A stretch of 64,000 bases of DNA from DATKJS01 sp964551995 (GCA_964551995.1 CAZKFD010000013.1:191968-255967), one strand, 5' to 3'; numbered from the stretch's first letter, positions 17,459 through 25,917 are shown. Numbers and translations are program-made. The notes: generated from the letters alone by a model not told the origin.

Positions 17459-18382
17459 GTGGACGACCTCTGGGACGTCGCCATCATCGGGGCCGGGCCC
17501 GCGGGCCTGGCGGCGGCGGTCTACACGGGCCGGGCCCGGCGCTCGACGCTCGTCCTCGAGAAGGCCATCCCGGGCGGCCAGATTCTGATGACGGACTGGG
17601 TCGAGAACTTCCCCGGCTTTCCCGACGGCGTGACACCGTTTAAGCTCATAGAAGATTTCCGCAGGCACGCCGAAAAATTCGGGGCCCGCATCGAGACCGA
17701 AGAAGTGGAGGGCCTGGCCGGTTCCGAAGGGGCCTGGCGCCTGAATGGGTCGCGGGCCGATCACCTCGCCCGGGCCGTCATCATCGCCACGGGCTCGACC
17801 TGCCGCAGGCTCGGGCTGGAGGGCGAAAACCGCCTCACGGGCCGGGGCGTGTCCTACTGCGCGACCTGCGACGCGGCATTCTTTGCCGGGCGCGACGTCG
17901 TCATGGTCGGCGGCGGGGACAACGCGCTCAAGGAGGCGCTGTTCCTGACCAAGTTCTGCCGTAAGGTGACCATCGTCCACAGGCGGGACAGGTTCCGCGG
18001 CGAGCGCATCTACCAGGAGCGCGTGCTCGCGAGCGACAAGATCGAGGTCCGCTGGGACACCGTCGTCGACGTCATCAACGGCGGCGAAACCGTCGAATCG
18101 GTCGACCTCCGGAACGCGAAGACGGGCGAAAAATCGAGCCTCGCCGTTTCGGGGGTCTTCATTTCCATCGGGACCGAGCCCGCCACGGGCTTCGTGTGGG
18201 GCCTCCTCGAGGTCAACGATTGGGGGCAGATCAAGGTCAAGCACAACATGGAATCATCGGCCCCGGGGATCTTCGCCGCCGGCGACGTCTCCGATGCCTG
18301 CCCCAAGCAGGTCGCTACGGCCGTGGGCACGGGCGTCCACGCCGCCCTCTCCGTCGAAGAATACCTCTCGCGCCGCCAGTAA
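17459..18382 (+). CDS. trxB: Thioredoxin reductase
   Basis: 307 residues. It transfers electrons from NADPH through FAD to thioredoxin. The FAD motif GAGPAGLAAAVYTGRA is at the N-terminus, the redox-active CATC at residues 134-137, a second nucleotide-binding GGGDNALKEA follows, and GIFAAGDVSD lies near the C-terminus. The start is unsettled: GTG at 17459 or TTG at 17435 inside trxA; neither has a clear ribosome binding site, which fits coupling to trxA. Confidence 0.93.
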   Translation: MDDLWDVAIIGAGPAGLAAAVYTGRARRSTLVLEKAIPGGQILMTDWVENFPGFPDGVTPFKLIEDFRRHAEKFGARIETEEVEGLAGSEGAWRLNGSRADHLARAVIIATGSTCRRLGLEGENRLTGRGVSYCATCDAAFFAGRDVVMVGGGDNALKEALFLTKFCRKVTIVHRRDRFRGERIYQERVLASDKIEVRWDTVVDVINGGETVESVDLRNAKTGEKSSLAVSGVFISIGTEPATGFVWGLLEVNDWGQIKVKHNMESSAPGIFAAGDVSDACPKQVATAVGTGVHAALSVEEYLSRRQ

Positions 18383-18413
18383 GGCACGCGCCTTCCGGGC
18401 CGACCATCCCCGT

Positions 18414-18587
18414 CTATGGGTCAGAATTGAATGAGCCCCCCGGTAATCTGCGGCGCAAATATGCGATAAGAGCAAAGTCGCCAATAGGCAGAATTGCCAT
18501 AATGATCAGGGAATAAATAAAGAACAAACGTCGACCGGCCGTTCCCGCCGGCTCGTGCATCTCAGCCCGGCTCCGGTTCGCCTTCAT
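18414..18587 (-). CDS. Possible small membrane protein
   Basis: 57 residues. The frame contains one convincing transmembrane stretch, RRLFFIYSLIIMAILPIGDF, followed by a basic loop (YLRRRLPGG). There is no good ribosome binding site, GC at third positions is lower than in neighbours, and nothing is recognisable by family. It fills the 300-bp gap between trxB and yihY. A shorter start at codon 10 is possible. Confidence 0.3.
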   Translation of the reverse strand: MKANRSRAEMHEPAGTAGRRLFFIYSLIIMAILPIGDFALIAYLRRRLPGGSFNSDP

Positions 18588-18682
18588 CCGAAACAAACGG
18601 CCGCCGCATTCGCCTCTCTCATGAGCGGATGTCCGCCCGACTCTTGCGCCGCCCGGGCATTCGGGTAGGCAAGGGCTGCGGG

Positions 18683-19594
18683 TCACGCGGGTTTCGGGTC
18701 CGGCTCCCGGGGCCCGTTCGCCGGCGGGGCGACGGCCGCTTCCAGCTTCTCGTTGATCAGGGCGGCGAGCTCCGCTCCCCAGAGCATGATGACCAGCGAG
18801 AAGGAGATCCACAGAAGGAAGAAGATGATCGACGTCAGCGTCCCCTGGAGGAGCTTGTTCAGGACGACGCCGACAGCCGAGAAATGGACGACATAGAAGG
18901 CGAAGAGCCGCTTGAAAGCCTCGTAGAGAAGGGCCGCGATCGACGCCGGCAGCGCCGCCGCCCGGGTATGGACGCGGGTTTCCGGGATGAACTTGTAGAG
19001 GATGAAGAAGACGAGGAACATCAGGGCGTAGGGGATCAGGTACTGGATGAAGAAGTTATTGACGAGCCTGACGGCCCCGGGATTGACGTAGGAGAGCACG
19101 ATATCGCTCTGCTGGAGGGACCGTCCGAGGGCCGTCCAGACGGCCGTGATGGCCAGGGAAAACAGCAGGATGATCCCGGTGATGAACATGACCAGGTATT
19201 CCATCAGGCGGTTGTAGAAGAAGGACCGGTGGTAGCTCGTCCGGAAGATCTGATTGATGGCGAGGATGAGGTTCGAGAACAGGAAGCTTCCGGCGATCAG
19301 GGAGCCCAGGAGCCCGAAGATCCCGAGGTTGGTGACGCTGCCGGAGAGGGTTTGGAGCCGGGTGAAAAATCCCGGCTCGGAGTGGGCGAAGAACTCGTCG
19401 GTGAAGATATTGAGGCTGCGGAGGGCGATCTCCGGGCTGCCGACGATCTTGGCCGAGGCGTAAAAGAAAAGCGCGAGAAGAGGCACGCAACAGAGAAGGG
19501 CGAAGTAGGAGATGACGATAGCCGAGGTCCAGCACTTGTCGTCGTTGAACCGCTTGACGGAGGCGGTCAGTATCTTGAAGGCCGAGAACGTCAT
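18683..19594 (-). CDS. YihY/BrkB-family inner-membrane protein
   Basis: 303 residues with six predicted transmembrane segments. The N-terminal block with SAIVISYFALLCCVPLLAL, the central LGIFGLLGSLIAGSFLFS and the C-terminal IIFFLLWISFSLVIMLWGAEL are typical of the YihY (UPF0761) family, formerly annotated as ribonuclease BN or BrkB. Its molecular function is not known. It lies 43 bp downstream of atpE on the same strand but is probably not part of the ATP synthase. Confidence 0.85.
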   Translation of the reverse strand: MTFSAFKILTASVKRFNDDKCWTSAIVISYFALLCCVPLLALFFYASAKIVGSPEIALRSLNIFTDEFFAHSEPGFFTRLQTLSGSVTNLGIFGLLGSLIAGSFLFSNLILAINQIFRTSYHRSFFYNRLMEYLVMFITGIILLFSLAITAVWTALGRSLQQSDIVLSYVNPGAVRLVNNFFIQYLIPYALMFLVFFILYKFIPETRVHTRAAALPASIAALLYEAFKRLFAFYVVHFSAVGVVLNKLLQGTLTSIIFFLLWISFSLVIMLWGAELAALINEKLEAAVAPPANGPREPDPKPA

Positions 19595-19637
19595 CCGTTC
19601 CGTTCCCCGTCGCCCGACGGGGCGCGCCCCGGGGGCC

Positions 19638-19985
19638 TTATGCGTACGCGCCCCACTTGACCATCAGGATGATGATCGTGATGAGCAGAGCGTAGATGAC
19701 GAGGGTCTCGATCAGGACGAGCCCGAAGATGAGGAGAAAGCGGATGTGCGGCGCCGCGCCGGGGTTTCGGGAGATCCCCTCGCAGGCGCTGCTGATGGCC
19801 TTCGCTTGGCAGAAGGCTCCGGCCACGACCGAAAGGGCGATCACGGCTCCGCCGACGATCAGGGAGATCTTGAACAGCGACGCCCTGGCTGCGCCGGGCC
19901 CGGCGCTCTCCTGCGCCAGGAGCGGGACGGCGCTGACCGCCGCGAGAAAGATCAGGGCGCTCAAGGCTTTAAGTGTTCTTGTCAT
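19638..19985 (-). CDS. atpE: ATP synthase F0 subunit c, with a Na+-type ion-binding site
   Basis: 115 residues: a cleavable signal peptide (about 1-25, ending LLAQ) and a two-helix c-subunit. Helix 1 carries CQAKAISSACEGISRNP, the loop of the family, and helix 2 carries LIETLVIYALL. The ion-binding carboxylate is Glu93. Gln60, Thr94 and Tyr98 occupy the positions that coordinate Na+ in the Ilyobacter tartaricus ring, so a Na+-coupled rotor is likely. AAAGGAG precedes the ATG. The order atpI-like, atpB, atpE is normal, but F1 genes and b subunit are missing here. Confidence 0.93.
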   Translation of the reverse strand: MTRTLKALSALIFLAAVSAVPLLAQESAGPGAARASLFKISLIVGGAVIALSVVAGAFCQAKAISSACEGISRNPGAAPHIRFLLIFGLVLIETLVIYALLITIIILMVKWGAYA

Positions 19986-20003
19986 GGCGGAACTCCTTTT
20001 CGT

Positions 20004-20747
20004 TTAATGGTCTTCTTCTTGGGCGATGGCCCCCGCGATATAGATGCAGGCGAGAAGGACGAAAACGAACGCCTGGATGATCGAGGTGAAGATGGCCACG
20101 GCCATGAAGGGCAGGGGAAGGAAAAAGGGGAGGATGGAGGCCATGATCAGGATGAGGAGCTCTTCGGCGAAGATGTTTCCAAACAGCCGCATGGACAGCG
20201 AGACGGGCCGGGAGAAGTGGCTGATGATCTCGATGGGGATCATCAGGGGAGCCAGCACGGGGATCGGCCCCACGAAATGCTTGAAGTACCCGAGCCCTTG
20301 GGCCTTGACGCCCTGGGCATGGTAATAGGAGAACACCACGAGGGCGCAGCCGACGGTCACGTTGAGCTTGCTGGTCGGCGACATGAGGCCGGGGACGAGG
20401 CCGATGATGTTGCAGCTGAAGATGAAGATGCCGACGGTCCCGATGACGGGAATGTACGGCCGGCCCTCCGGTCCGATAGTATCCGCGACGAGGCTTTCGA
20501 AGAGCCCGTAAATGAACTCGAGGACGCTCTGACGCCTGGAGGGGACGAGGGCGAAGGACCGCGTGCACAGCCAGAAAACGACGACAAGGAGGGCCGTGAC
20601 GATGATGACCATGACGACATAATCAGGGAAAAGATGAAGCGGATCCGCGACCTTCACACCCGCCAGCCCGAGGAGCCTAGCCACCGGCTGGCCGAAGGTC
20701 CTGTTGAAAAGCTCGACGATGTACAGACTGTGTTCTAGGCCTTCCAT
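20004..20747 (-). CDS. atpB: ATP synthase F0 subunit a
   Basis: 247 residues. The membrane channel subunit; the key features are RPVSLSMRLFGNIFAEELL with the essential Arg in the fourth to fifth helix, LVPGLMSPTSKLN, and the C-terminal IQAFVFVLLACIYIAGAI. Start at ATG 20747, inside the end of the atpI-like gene, with no strong ribosome binding site, so coupling to the upstream gene is likely. It ends 18 bp before atpE. Confidence 0.94.
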   Translation of the reverse strand: MEGLEHSLYIVELFNRTFGQPVARLLGLAGVKVADPLHLFPDYVVMVIIVTALLVVVFWLCTRSFALVPSRRQSVLEFIYGLFESLVADTIGPEGRPYIPVIGTVGIFIFSCNIIGLVPGLMSPTSKLNVTVGCALVVFSYYHAQGVKAQGLGYFKHFVGPIPVLAPLMIPIEIISHFSRPVSLSMRLFGNIFAEELLILIMASILPFFLPLPFMAVAIFTSIIQAFVFVLLACIYIAGAIAQEEDH

Positions 20748-21139
20748 GTCTTCATGCGAAGGAGGCCCCTCACCCCTTCCGCCAGCATCACCAGGATGAG
20801 CACGGAAAAGCCGGCGCCGAAAGCAAGGAGCCTCTTCGGAAAGAGGAGAATTATAATGAAAAAGACCCCGCAAATCAACAACAGCCGGAGGCCGTAGAGG
20901 AGAACGGCGGACCGGAGGGCGCCCGCCTTTTCCCGGAGGAGAAAACGGGTCATGGACTGCCTGAGCCAGAGGAAGCCCAGGGCCGCGAGCGCTCCCCCTC
21001 CCAGGAAGAGGAGGCCGGCCGGGAGGCCGGCGAGGACGGCAACGGCTTCCGCCAGGAGGGCGGCCAGAACGAGGACTTCCCTGGGAATCCGGCGAAGGAT
21101 GCATTCCTCCTCGGGGTCGAAGGACGTCACGGCGGTCAT
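20735..21139 (-). CDS. ATP synthase subunit I-like membrane protein
   Basis: 134 residues with four hydrophobic segments (for example VLVLAALLAEAVAVLAGL and LLLICGVFFIIILLF). Sequence is poorly conserved, but size, topology and position directly before atpB match AtpI/UncI, an assembly helper for the c-ring. The promoter immediately upstream would start transcription at or within a nucleotide of the ATG, implying a leaderless mRNA. No ribosome binding site is visible. Confidence 0.72.
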   Translation of the reverse strand: MTAVTSFDPEEECILRRIPREVLVLAALLAEAVAVLAGLPAGLLFLGGGALAALGFLWLRQSMTRFLLREKAGALRSAVLLYGLRLLLICGVFFIIILLFPKRLLAFGAGFSVLILVMLAEGVRGLLRMKTWKA

Positions 21140-21145
21140 AGGGTC

Positions 21146-21176
21146 AGTATAGCATTTTTCCGCGTGTCCTTGACAA
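21146..21176 (-). promoter_or_regulatory. Promoter of the atpI-atpB-atpE genes
   Basis: Minus-strand TTGTCA (21171-21176) and TATACT (21146-21151), with a long 19-bp spacer. The -10 ends only 6 bp before the ATG at 21139. It overlaps the divergent promoter at 21170-21198. Confidence 0.5.
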
Positions 21177-21198
21177 TCCGGCCGCCGTTATTGAGAAT
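21170..21198 (+). promoter_or_regulatory. Promoter of the small membrane protein and atpZ
   Basis: TTGACA (21170-21175), 17 bp, GAGAAT (21193-21198). It faces away from the atpI promoter and shares its -35 region, so the two F0-related transcripts could be co-regulated. Confidence 0.5.
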
Positions 21199-21243
21199 AG
21201 TCGCGCAGCGGCCAACCGCCTCGGAGCCGGGAGGGACAAGCCG

Positions 21244-21612
21244 ATGACGACGTCATTCGTGATTCGGATTTTGGGCATTTTCCTGGGGATCCTGGCCAGG
21301 ACGCTTCTTCCCTGGCTGAGAAAGCTCAAGGAAGGCGAGGTCCGCGGCTTCGGGCCCCGATACGTGTATTCGGCCCTGGCTTCCCTGGCCGTCGGCATCG
21401 TCCTGACCCTGGTTGTTTTCCCCCAGTTCGAAGGCGGCGCCGCGGGGAGCTCATTCGAAGACTTTTTCAAGCTCTTTTGTCTGGCCTTCGGTTTCGGCTT
21501 CGGCTGGAACGCCCTTGTTCTCGAAGGCGGGGCCTGGGCGGGTTCCCGTAGGGCCGGGGCCGTCCTCGACGAAGCCTCGTCAGGGGAGGAAGCGGGAGTT
21601 GAACGGGAATAG
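21244..21612 (+). CDS. Small membrane protein of unknown function
   Basis: 122 residues with three hydrophobic segments: VIRILGIFLGILARTLLPWL, ALASLAVGIVLTLVVF and FCLAFGFGFGWNAL. A polar, acidic tail follows. GGGAGG precedes the ATG by 9 nt. No family was recognised. It is divergent from atpI and followed 57 bp later by atpZ, so a role connected with ATP synthase assembly or ion handling is conceivable but untested. Confidence 0.6.
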   Translation: MTTSFVIRILGIFLGILARTLLPWLRKLKEGEVRGFGPRYVYSALASLAVGIVLTLVVFPQFEGGAAGSSFEDFFKLFCLAFGFGFGWNALVLEGGAWAGSRRAGAVLDEASSGEEAGVERE

Positions 21613-21669
21613 CCGTCTCCGCCGGCCCGCCGCCGGGACAACGCCGGAGACCCGCGCCGGAGATGAGAG

Positions 21670-21912
21670 ATGACGGCCGGCCCGAAACCGCCGCGTTCCG
21701 GCTTTCGCAGGATCGCCGAATTGAGCTCCATCGGGCTCATGCTGCCGGCCTCCATCGTCGTCGGGCTCGTTTTCGGCTATTTCCTCGACCGGTGGCTCGG
21801 CACCGGGCCGTGGCTTCTCCTCGTTTTCACGGTCCTCGGCGTCGCCTCGGGGATCCTGAGCCTCTTCCGGGCCCTTAAGAAATTGGACAGGGATACTTCG
21901 CCCGACGACTGA
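21670..21912 (+). CDS. AtpZ/AtpI-type ATP synthase gene 1 protein
   Basis: 80 residues with two membrane helices: LMLPASIVVGLVFGYFLDRW and LLLVFTVLGVASGI. The FGYFLDRWLGTGPW motif is characteristic of the ATPase_gene1 (PF09527) family, which helps assemble F-type synthases and may conduct Mg2+ or Ca2+. It normally precedes atpI in the same operon; here it is on the opposite strand. Confidence 0.82.
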   Translation: MTAGPKPPRSGFRRIAELSSIGLMLPASIVVGLVFGYFLDRWLGTGPWLLLVFTVLGVASGILSLFRALKKLDRDTSPDD

Positions 21913-21954
21913 CGGAGGCTTCCGTCGCGGCGGCCGGTCCGGAGCCCCGGACGT

Positions 21955-21984
21955 TTGATTCCCCACCGGGCGATATGCTAGATT
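21955..21984 (+). promoter_or_regulatory. Promoter of lptD-like gene
   Basis: TTGATT (21955-21960), 18 bp, TAGATT (21979-21984). The -10 ends 7 bp before the ATG at 21992, so transcription would begin at about the start codon. Confidence 0.45.
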
Positions 21985-21991
21985 CGAGGCG

Positions 21992-24178
21992 ATGAATTCC
22001 CGATCCTTCGAGTGGAGGCGCCGGGCCCTCGTGACTCTTTTTGCCCTGGCCGCCTTCTCCTCCGGGCCCCCCTCGGGCCGGGCCGTCTCTTCCGGCCGCC
22101 AGGAAGGCGGAGGCGCGGGTGAGGTTACGATCGTCGCCCGGAACAAGGAGATGACCAAGGACCGGATCTATGCCACGGGCGACGTGGAGATCCATTACCG
22201 GGACACGCTGCTCTTTGCCGATAGAGTGGAATACACACCCGGAACCAAGGACGTCCTGGCCGATGGGAACGTCGTCATTCAGCTTGCGGATGAAGTCATC
22301 CGGGCTGAACGGGCCGTTTTCAACCTCGACACCGGGATTGGCAAGATCGAGAAAGCCTCGGGGATGATCGAACCGTCCCTCTTTTATTCGGCCTCGTCGA
22401 TCGAGAGGGTGGCCCCGGACGTCTATGACCTCGGCCGGGCCCGGGTCACGACGTGCTCGCAGCCGGTCCCGCGCTGGATCATTTCGTTTTCCCGGGCCGT
22501 CCTGAAAAAGGGCTCTTCCGTCAGGATGTGGGACGCCGTCTTCACGCTTAAGAGCATCCCCATTTTCTACCTGCCCTACCTCAGCTATCCGCTGGAAGAC
22601 CGCGCCACGGGGTTTCTCATGCCCAACATCGGCTTCTCGGCGGCCAAGGGCTTCCTTGTTTCCGAAAGTTTCTATTGGGCCATCGCTAGGAACATGGACG
22701 CGACCGCCGGGGTAGATTACTATCCCACCGAAGGTGTGGGCCTGGCCCTGCAATACCGCTATCTGCTTGCGAAAGGCACCGGCGGCCAGCTCGACCTCTA
22801 CTACTTCATATTCAATCCGAACGCCCCGAACGCCGACCTGGGCTCCAGCGCCGTCATCCGCCTGAAGCACAATGAGGACCTGCCCGGCGGGTTCACCCTG
22901 GCCGCCAGCGTCGACTACGAGTCGTCCTTCAACTTCTTGCAGAATTTCGACACGGACTTCAGCCAGGCCTCCGTCTCCAACCAGAGCTCCCAGGTGTTCC
23001 TTTCGCGCTCGTGGTCCAGCTTCAACGTGAGCGTGCGCGTCTCCCGTGTGGCGACGTATTTCGCAGACGTCAACGACTCCATCGTCAGCACTTCTCTCCC
23101 CCAGGTCAGCTTCAATGTCTTCAAGGTCAAGCTCTTCTCCCCGGTTTACTTTTCGATGACCGGCCTGTTCAACAGCTGGCAGTACGGCTGGAACTCGGAA
23201 TACCAGGCCGGGACAGAGCGCCATTCGACCGACCTGACGGTCAGCCCAACGCTCACGGTCCCCTTTTCCTCTATCCCCTGGCTGACGGCCAATACCTCCC
23301 TGGCCGTCAACCTCGCCTATTACGGCGAGAGCCTCGTCCCGGGGACGACCCAGATCGTCAACACCCCGCTCTTCACCAAGAACGTCGCCGTCAGCCTGGA
23401 CCTCACGGGGCCGGTCCTTTACAAAATCTTTTACGACGCGGACGGCGAACCTCGGCTCAAGAACATCATCGAGCCGTCATTCAACTACACGTACGACAGC
23501 CCGATCAGTCAGTCCGACCGGATCGTGACTCCCTACGGGTTTTACCTCACGAACCAGATGAGCTACGGCGTGACGAGCCGCTTCCTCCTCAAGGAGAACG
23601 ACCGGCCGGTCGAGGTGCTGGCCTTCGGCCTGAGCCAGACGTATTATTTCTCGCCGCAGAACGGCCCTCTCAGCCAGTATCTCGTCGACGGGAAACCGCC
23701 GCGGTTTTCGGAGATCACCGGGTTCATCCGGTACTACCCGAACGAGAACTACAGCGTCGACGCGGCGCTCGGCTTCAATCCGTACTACCATGACTTCGCG
23801 ACCCTTCGGCTGACGGCCACGGCGGGCTCGAAAGCCGACGGCCGGTTCGTGTCCCTCAATTGGTACCGGAGCCTGAACGCCTGGCTCACCGGAATCAACC
23901 CCGAGCTCCTGGCCCTCTACAACCGGCACCAGATCGGCGCGAGCTTCGGCTGGCGGTTTCCGACGCTGAGAGTCCAGGGGGAGGTCGACTACAACATCCA
24001 GACCAAGCGGCTGCTCTACACGGCCGCCCAGATCATCTACCATTACCAATGCCTCGATTTCCAGTTCGAGTTCGGCTCGTCGTTCTACCTGCCCCAGCCG
24101 ACCACAGAGTTCAAGTTCTCCATAGGTCTCGGGAATATCGGGCGGGCGCCCGACCTGCTGGGCGGGTTCGGTTTCTAG
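21992..24178 (+). CDS. lptD: LptD-like outer-membrane LPS-assembly protein
   Basis: 728 residues. A signal sequence (about 1-32) leads to an OstA/LptA-like beta-jellyroll (VTIVARNKEM, YATGDVEIHY, VLADGNVVIQ) and then a long LptD-type barrel with IPIFYLPYLSYPL near residue 192 and a C-terminal aromatic residue (GGFGF) expected for BAM insertion. LptD places lipopolysaccharide in the outer leaflet. The protein is on the short side for the family. It is convergent with purF, only 11 bp apart. Confidence 0.88.
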   Translation: MNSRSFEWRRRALVTLFALAAFSSGPPSGRAVSSGRQEGGGAGEVTIVARNKEMTKDRIYATGDVEIHYRDTLLFADRVEYTPGTKDVLADGNVVIQLADEVIRAERAVFNLDTGIGKIEKASGMIEPSLFYSASSIERVAPDVYDLGRARVTTCSQPVPRWIISFSRAVLKKGSSVRMWDAVFTLKSIPIFYLPYLSYPLEDRATGFLMPNIGFSAAKGFLVSESFYWAIARNMDATAGVDYYPTEGVGLALQYRYLLAKGTGGQLDLYYFIFNPNAPNADLGSSAVIRLKHNEDLPGGFTLAASVDYESSFNFLQNFDTDFSQASVSNQSSQVFLSRSWSSFNVSVRVSRVATYFADVNDSIVSTSLPQVSFNVFKVKLFSPVYFSMTGLFNSWQYGWNSEYQAGTERHSTDLTVSPTLTVPFSSIPWLTANTSLAVNLAYYGESLVPGTTQIVNTPLFTKNVAVSLDLTGPVLYKIFYDADGEPRLKNIIEPSFNYTYDSPISQSDRIVTPYGFYLTNQMSYGVTSRFLLKENDRPVEVLAFGLSQTYYFSPQNGPLSQYLVDGKPPRFSEITGFIRYYPNENYSVDAALGFNPYYHDFATLRLTATAGSKADGRFVSLNWYRSLNAWLTGINPELLALYNRHQIGASFGWRFPTLRVQGEVDYNIQTKRLLYTAAQIIYHYQCLDFQFEFGSSFYLPQPTTEFKFSIGLGNIGRAPDLLGGFGF

Positions 24179-24189
24179 CGCGGCCCGGG

Positions 24190-25659
24190 CTAGATGTTGA
24201 GCTCGAGCTGGCTGTCCTGGGCGAGTTTCCGCTCCGTCTCAATGTTCTCGAGGAGGTCCGGCGTGATATCGCCGGTCGGGTAGATCCCGTCGAAGCAGGC
24301 GGCGCAGAAGTTCTTGATCTTCGGGTTCTCCATCCGGACGGCCTTCTTGAGGGCGTCGAGCTTCTGGTAGATGACCTTGTCGGCCCCGATCCGTTTGGCG
24401 ACGGCCCGCTCGTCGGCGTCCTGGGCCACGAACTCGGTCTTCGTCTGCATGTCGATGCCGTAGACGCAGGGGTGCCGGAGGGGCGGAGAGTAGGACGCGA
24501 AATACACCTTCTTCGCCCCGCATTCGCGGATCATCTCGATGATGGCCCGCGACGTGTTGCCGCGCACGATGCTGTCGTCGACGAGGAGGACCTTTTTGCC
24601 GCGGATCTCGGAGGCGATGGGGTTGAGCTTCGAGTGCACCGAGTCCTTCCGCTTGTCGACGCTCGGCATGATGAAGGTCCGGCCGATGTAGCGGTTCTTG
24701 ACGAGTGCCTCGCTGTACTTCAGGCGGAGCGCCCGGGCGATCTCGATCGCGGCGTCGCGAGCGGAGTCCGGCACGGGGACGACGACGTCGATGTCAAGCC
24801 TCCTCTTCCGAATCTCGGCGGCGAGGAAGCGGCCGAGGTTGACACGGCACTTGTAGACGTTCGCGTTGTCGATGAACGAATCCGGGCGGGCGAAGTAGAC
24901 CCATTCGAAGAGGCAGGGCGAATGGGCGCAGTGGGCCAGCCGTTTCTTGTGAAGGTGCCGCTTCTTATCGAGAAAGACGACCTGGCCGGCCTCGATATCG
25001 TTGATCTCGCTGAAGTTCATGATGTTGAGCGTCACCGTCTCGGAAGCGACCGCGTAGGAGGGGAGGAGGCCGTCCTTGCGCGTGCCGTAGGCGAGGGGCT
25101 TGATCCCGTACGGGTCGCGGAAAGCCACGAGCCCCTGTTCGGCAATGTAGGCGACGACGGAGTAGCTGCCCTTGACTTTCCTGAAGATGCTCTCGACGGC
25201 CCTGTAGATGTGCTCCGGCTCCAGGGTCCTGGCCTTCTCGCGGGCCAGGGACTCGGCGAAGATGTTGAGGAGGATCTCAACGTCACAGTCGGAGTTCAGA
25301 AGGCGGTGGTATTTCTCGAAGAGCTCCTGCCGCAGCTCCTTGAAGTTGGCCACGTTGCCGTTGTGGGCCATGATGATGCCGAACGGGGAGTTGAGCTGGA
25401 AGGGTTGGGCATCCTCGCCGCCACCGCCGCCGATCGTCGGATAGCGCGTGTGGCCGACGCCGATCGGGCCGTGGAGGCTATGGATGGCCTCGACGGTGAA
25501 AATGTCGCGAACAAGGCCGTTGCCCTTCGCCGTGTGGAAGCGCCCGTCGTAGGTGATAATCCCGGCCGCGTCCTGGCCGCGGTGCTGCATGGCCAAGAGG
25601 CCCTGATAAAGGTCCCGGATGACAGAATCGTTGGCCCAGATCCCGATGACGCCGCACAT
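24190..25659 (-). CDS. purF: Amidophosphoribosyltransferase
   Basis: 489 residues. It starts purine synthesis by converting PRPP and glutamine to phosphoribosylamine. The nucleophile Cys2 follows the initiator Met (MCGVIGIW), RGQDAAGI and AHNGNVANF belong to the glutaminase domain, and VLLVDDSIVRGNTS near residue 350 binds PRPP. Cysteines in PCLFEW, HPCVYGID and CAACFDG match the four ligands of the [4Fe-4S] cluster in B. subtilis PurF, so an oxygen-sensitive form is likely. There is no propeptide. Confidence 0.95.
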   Translation of the reverse strand: MCGVIGIWANDSVIRDLYQGLLAMQHRGQDAAGIITYDGRFHTAKGNGLVRDIFTVEAIHSLHGPIGVGHTRYPTIGGGGGEDAQPFQLNSPFGIIMAHNGNVANFKELRQELFEKYHRLLNSDCDVEILLNIFAESLAREKARTLEPEHIYRAVESIFRKVKGSYSVVAYIAEQGLVAFRDPYGIKPLAYGTRKDGLLPSYAVASETVTLNIMNFSEINDIEAGQVVFLDKKRHLHKKRLAHCAHSPCLFEWVYFARPDSFIDNANVYKCRVNLGRFLAAEIRKRRLDIDVVVPVPDSARDAAIEIARALRLKYSEALVKNRYIGRTFIMPSVDKRKDSVHSKLNPIASEIRGKKVLLVDDSIVRGNTSRAIIEMIRECGAKKVYFASYSPPLRHPCVYGIDMQTKTEFVAQDADERAVAKRIGADKVIYQKLDALKKAVRMENPKIKNFCAACFDGIYPTGDITPDLLENIETERKLAQDSQLELNI

Positions 25660-25668
25660 GGCGCCTTC

Positions 25669-25697
25669 ATTATATGGGATTCGAAACCCGAAATAAA
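25669..25697 (-). promoter_or_regulatory. Promoter of purF
   Basis: Minus-strand TATAAT (25669-25674) is perfect; TTTATT (25692-25697) lies 17 bp upstream. The -10 ends only 9 nt before the ATG, so the mRNA would have a leader of a few nt at most. No purine riboswitch fits here. Confidence 0.55.
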
Positions 25698-25728
25698 TAG
25701 GAAAGGAGGCCGGGACGGAGCGCCGGGA

Positions 25729-25917
25729 TCAATCCCGGTCCGCGCGGCCCGGCTCGACGGTGGCCTCGTCGATGAGCATGACCGGGATGTCGTCGCGGAT
25801 GGGATAGACGCGGTGGCAGCTCACGCACTTCAATCCCTTCTCGTCGGCGGTGAGCCTGACCTCCGTCTTGCAGAGGGGACAGGCCAGGATGCTGAGAAGC
25901 TTCGGGTTGACGGACAT
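25729..25917 (-). CDS. Trm112/YcaR-family zinc-ribbon protein
   Basis: 62 residues. Two CxxC pairs (CPLCK, CVSCH) form a zinc ribbon, and KLLSILACPLCK with YPIRDDIPVML is the Trm112-like (UPF0434) signature. Eukaryotic Trm112 activates methyltransferases; bacterial members are small and not well characterised. The ATG at 25917 is preferred to the GTG one codon earlier because GGGAGG then stands at a normal distance. Confidence 0.85.
   Translation of the reverse strand: MSVNPKLLSILACPLCKTEVRLTADEKGLKCVSCHRVYPIRDDIPVMLIDEATVEPGRADRD

Noticed and set aside
25660..25728. Purine riboswitch before purF
   Set aside because: The promoter sits directly on the start codon, leaving no leader.
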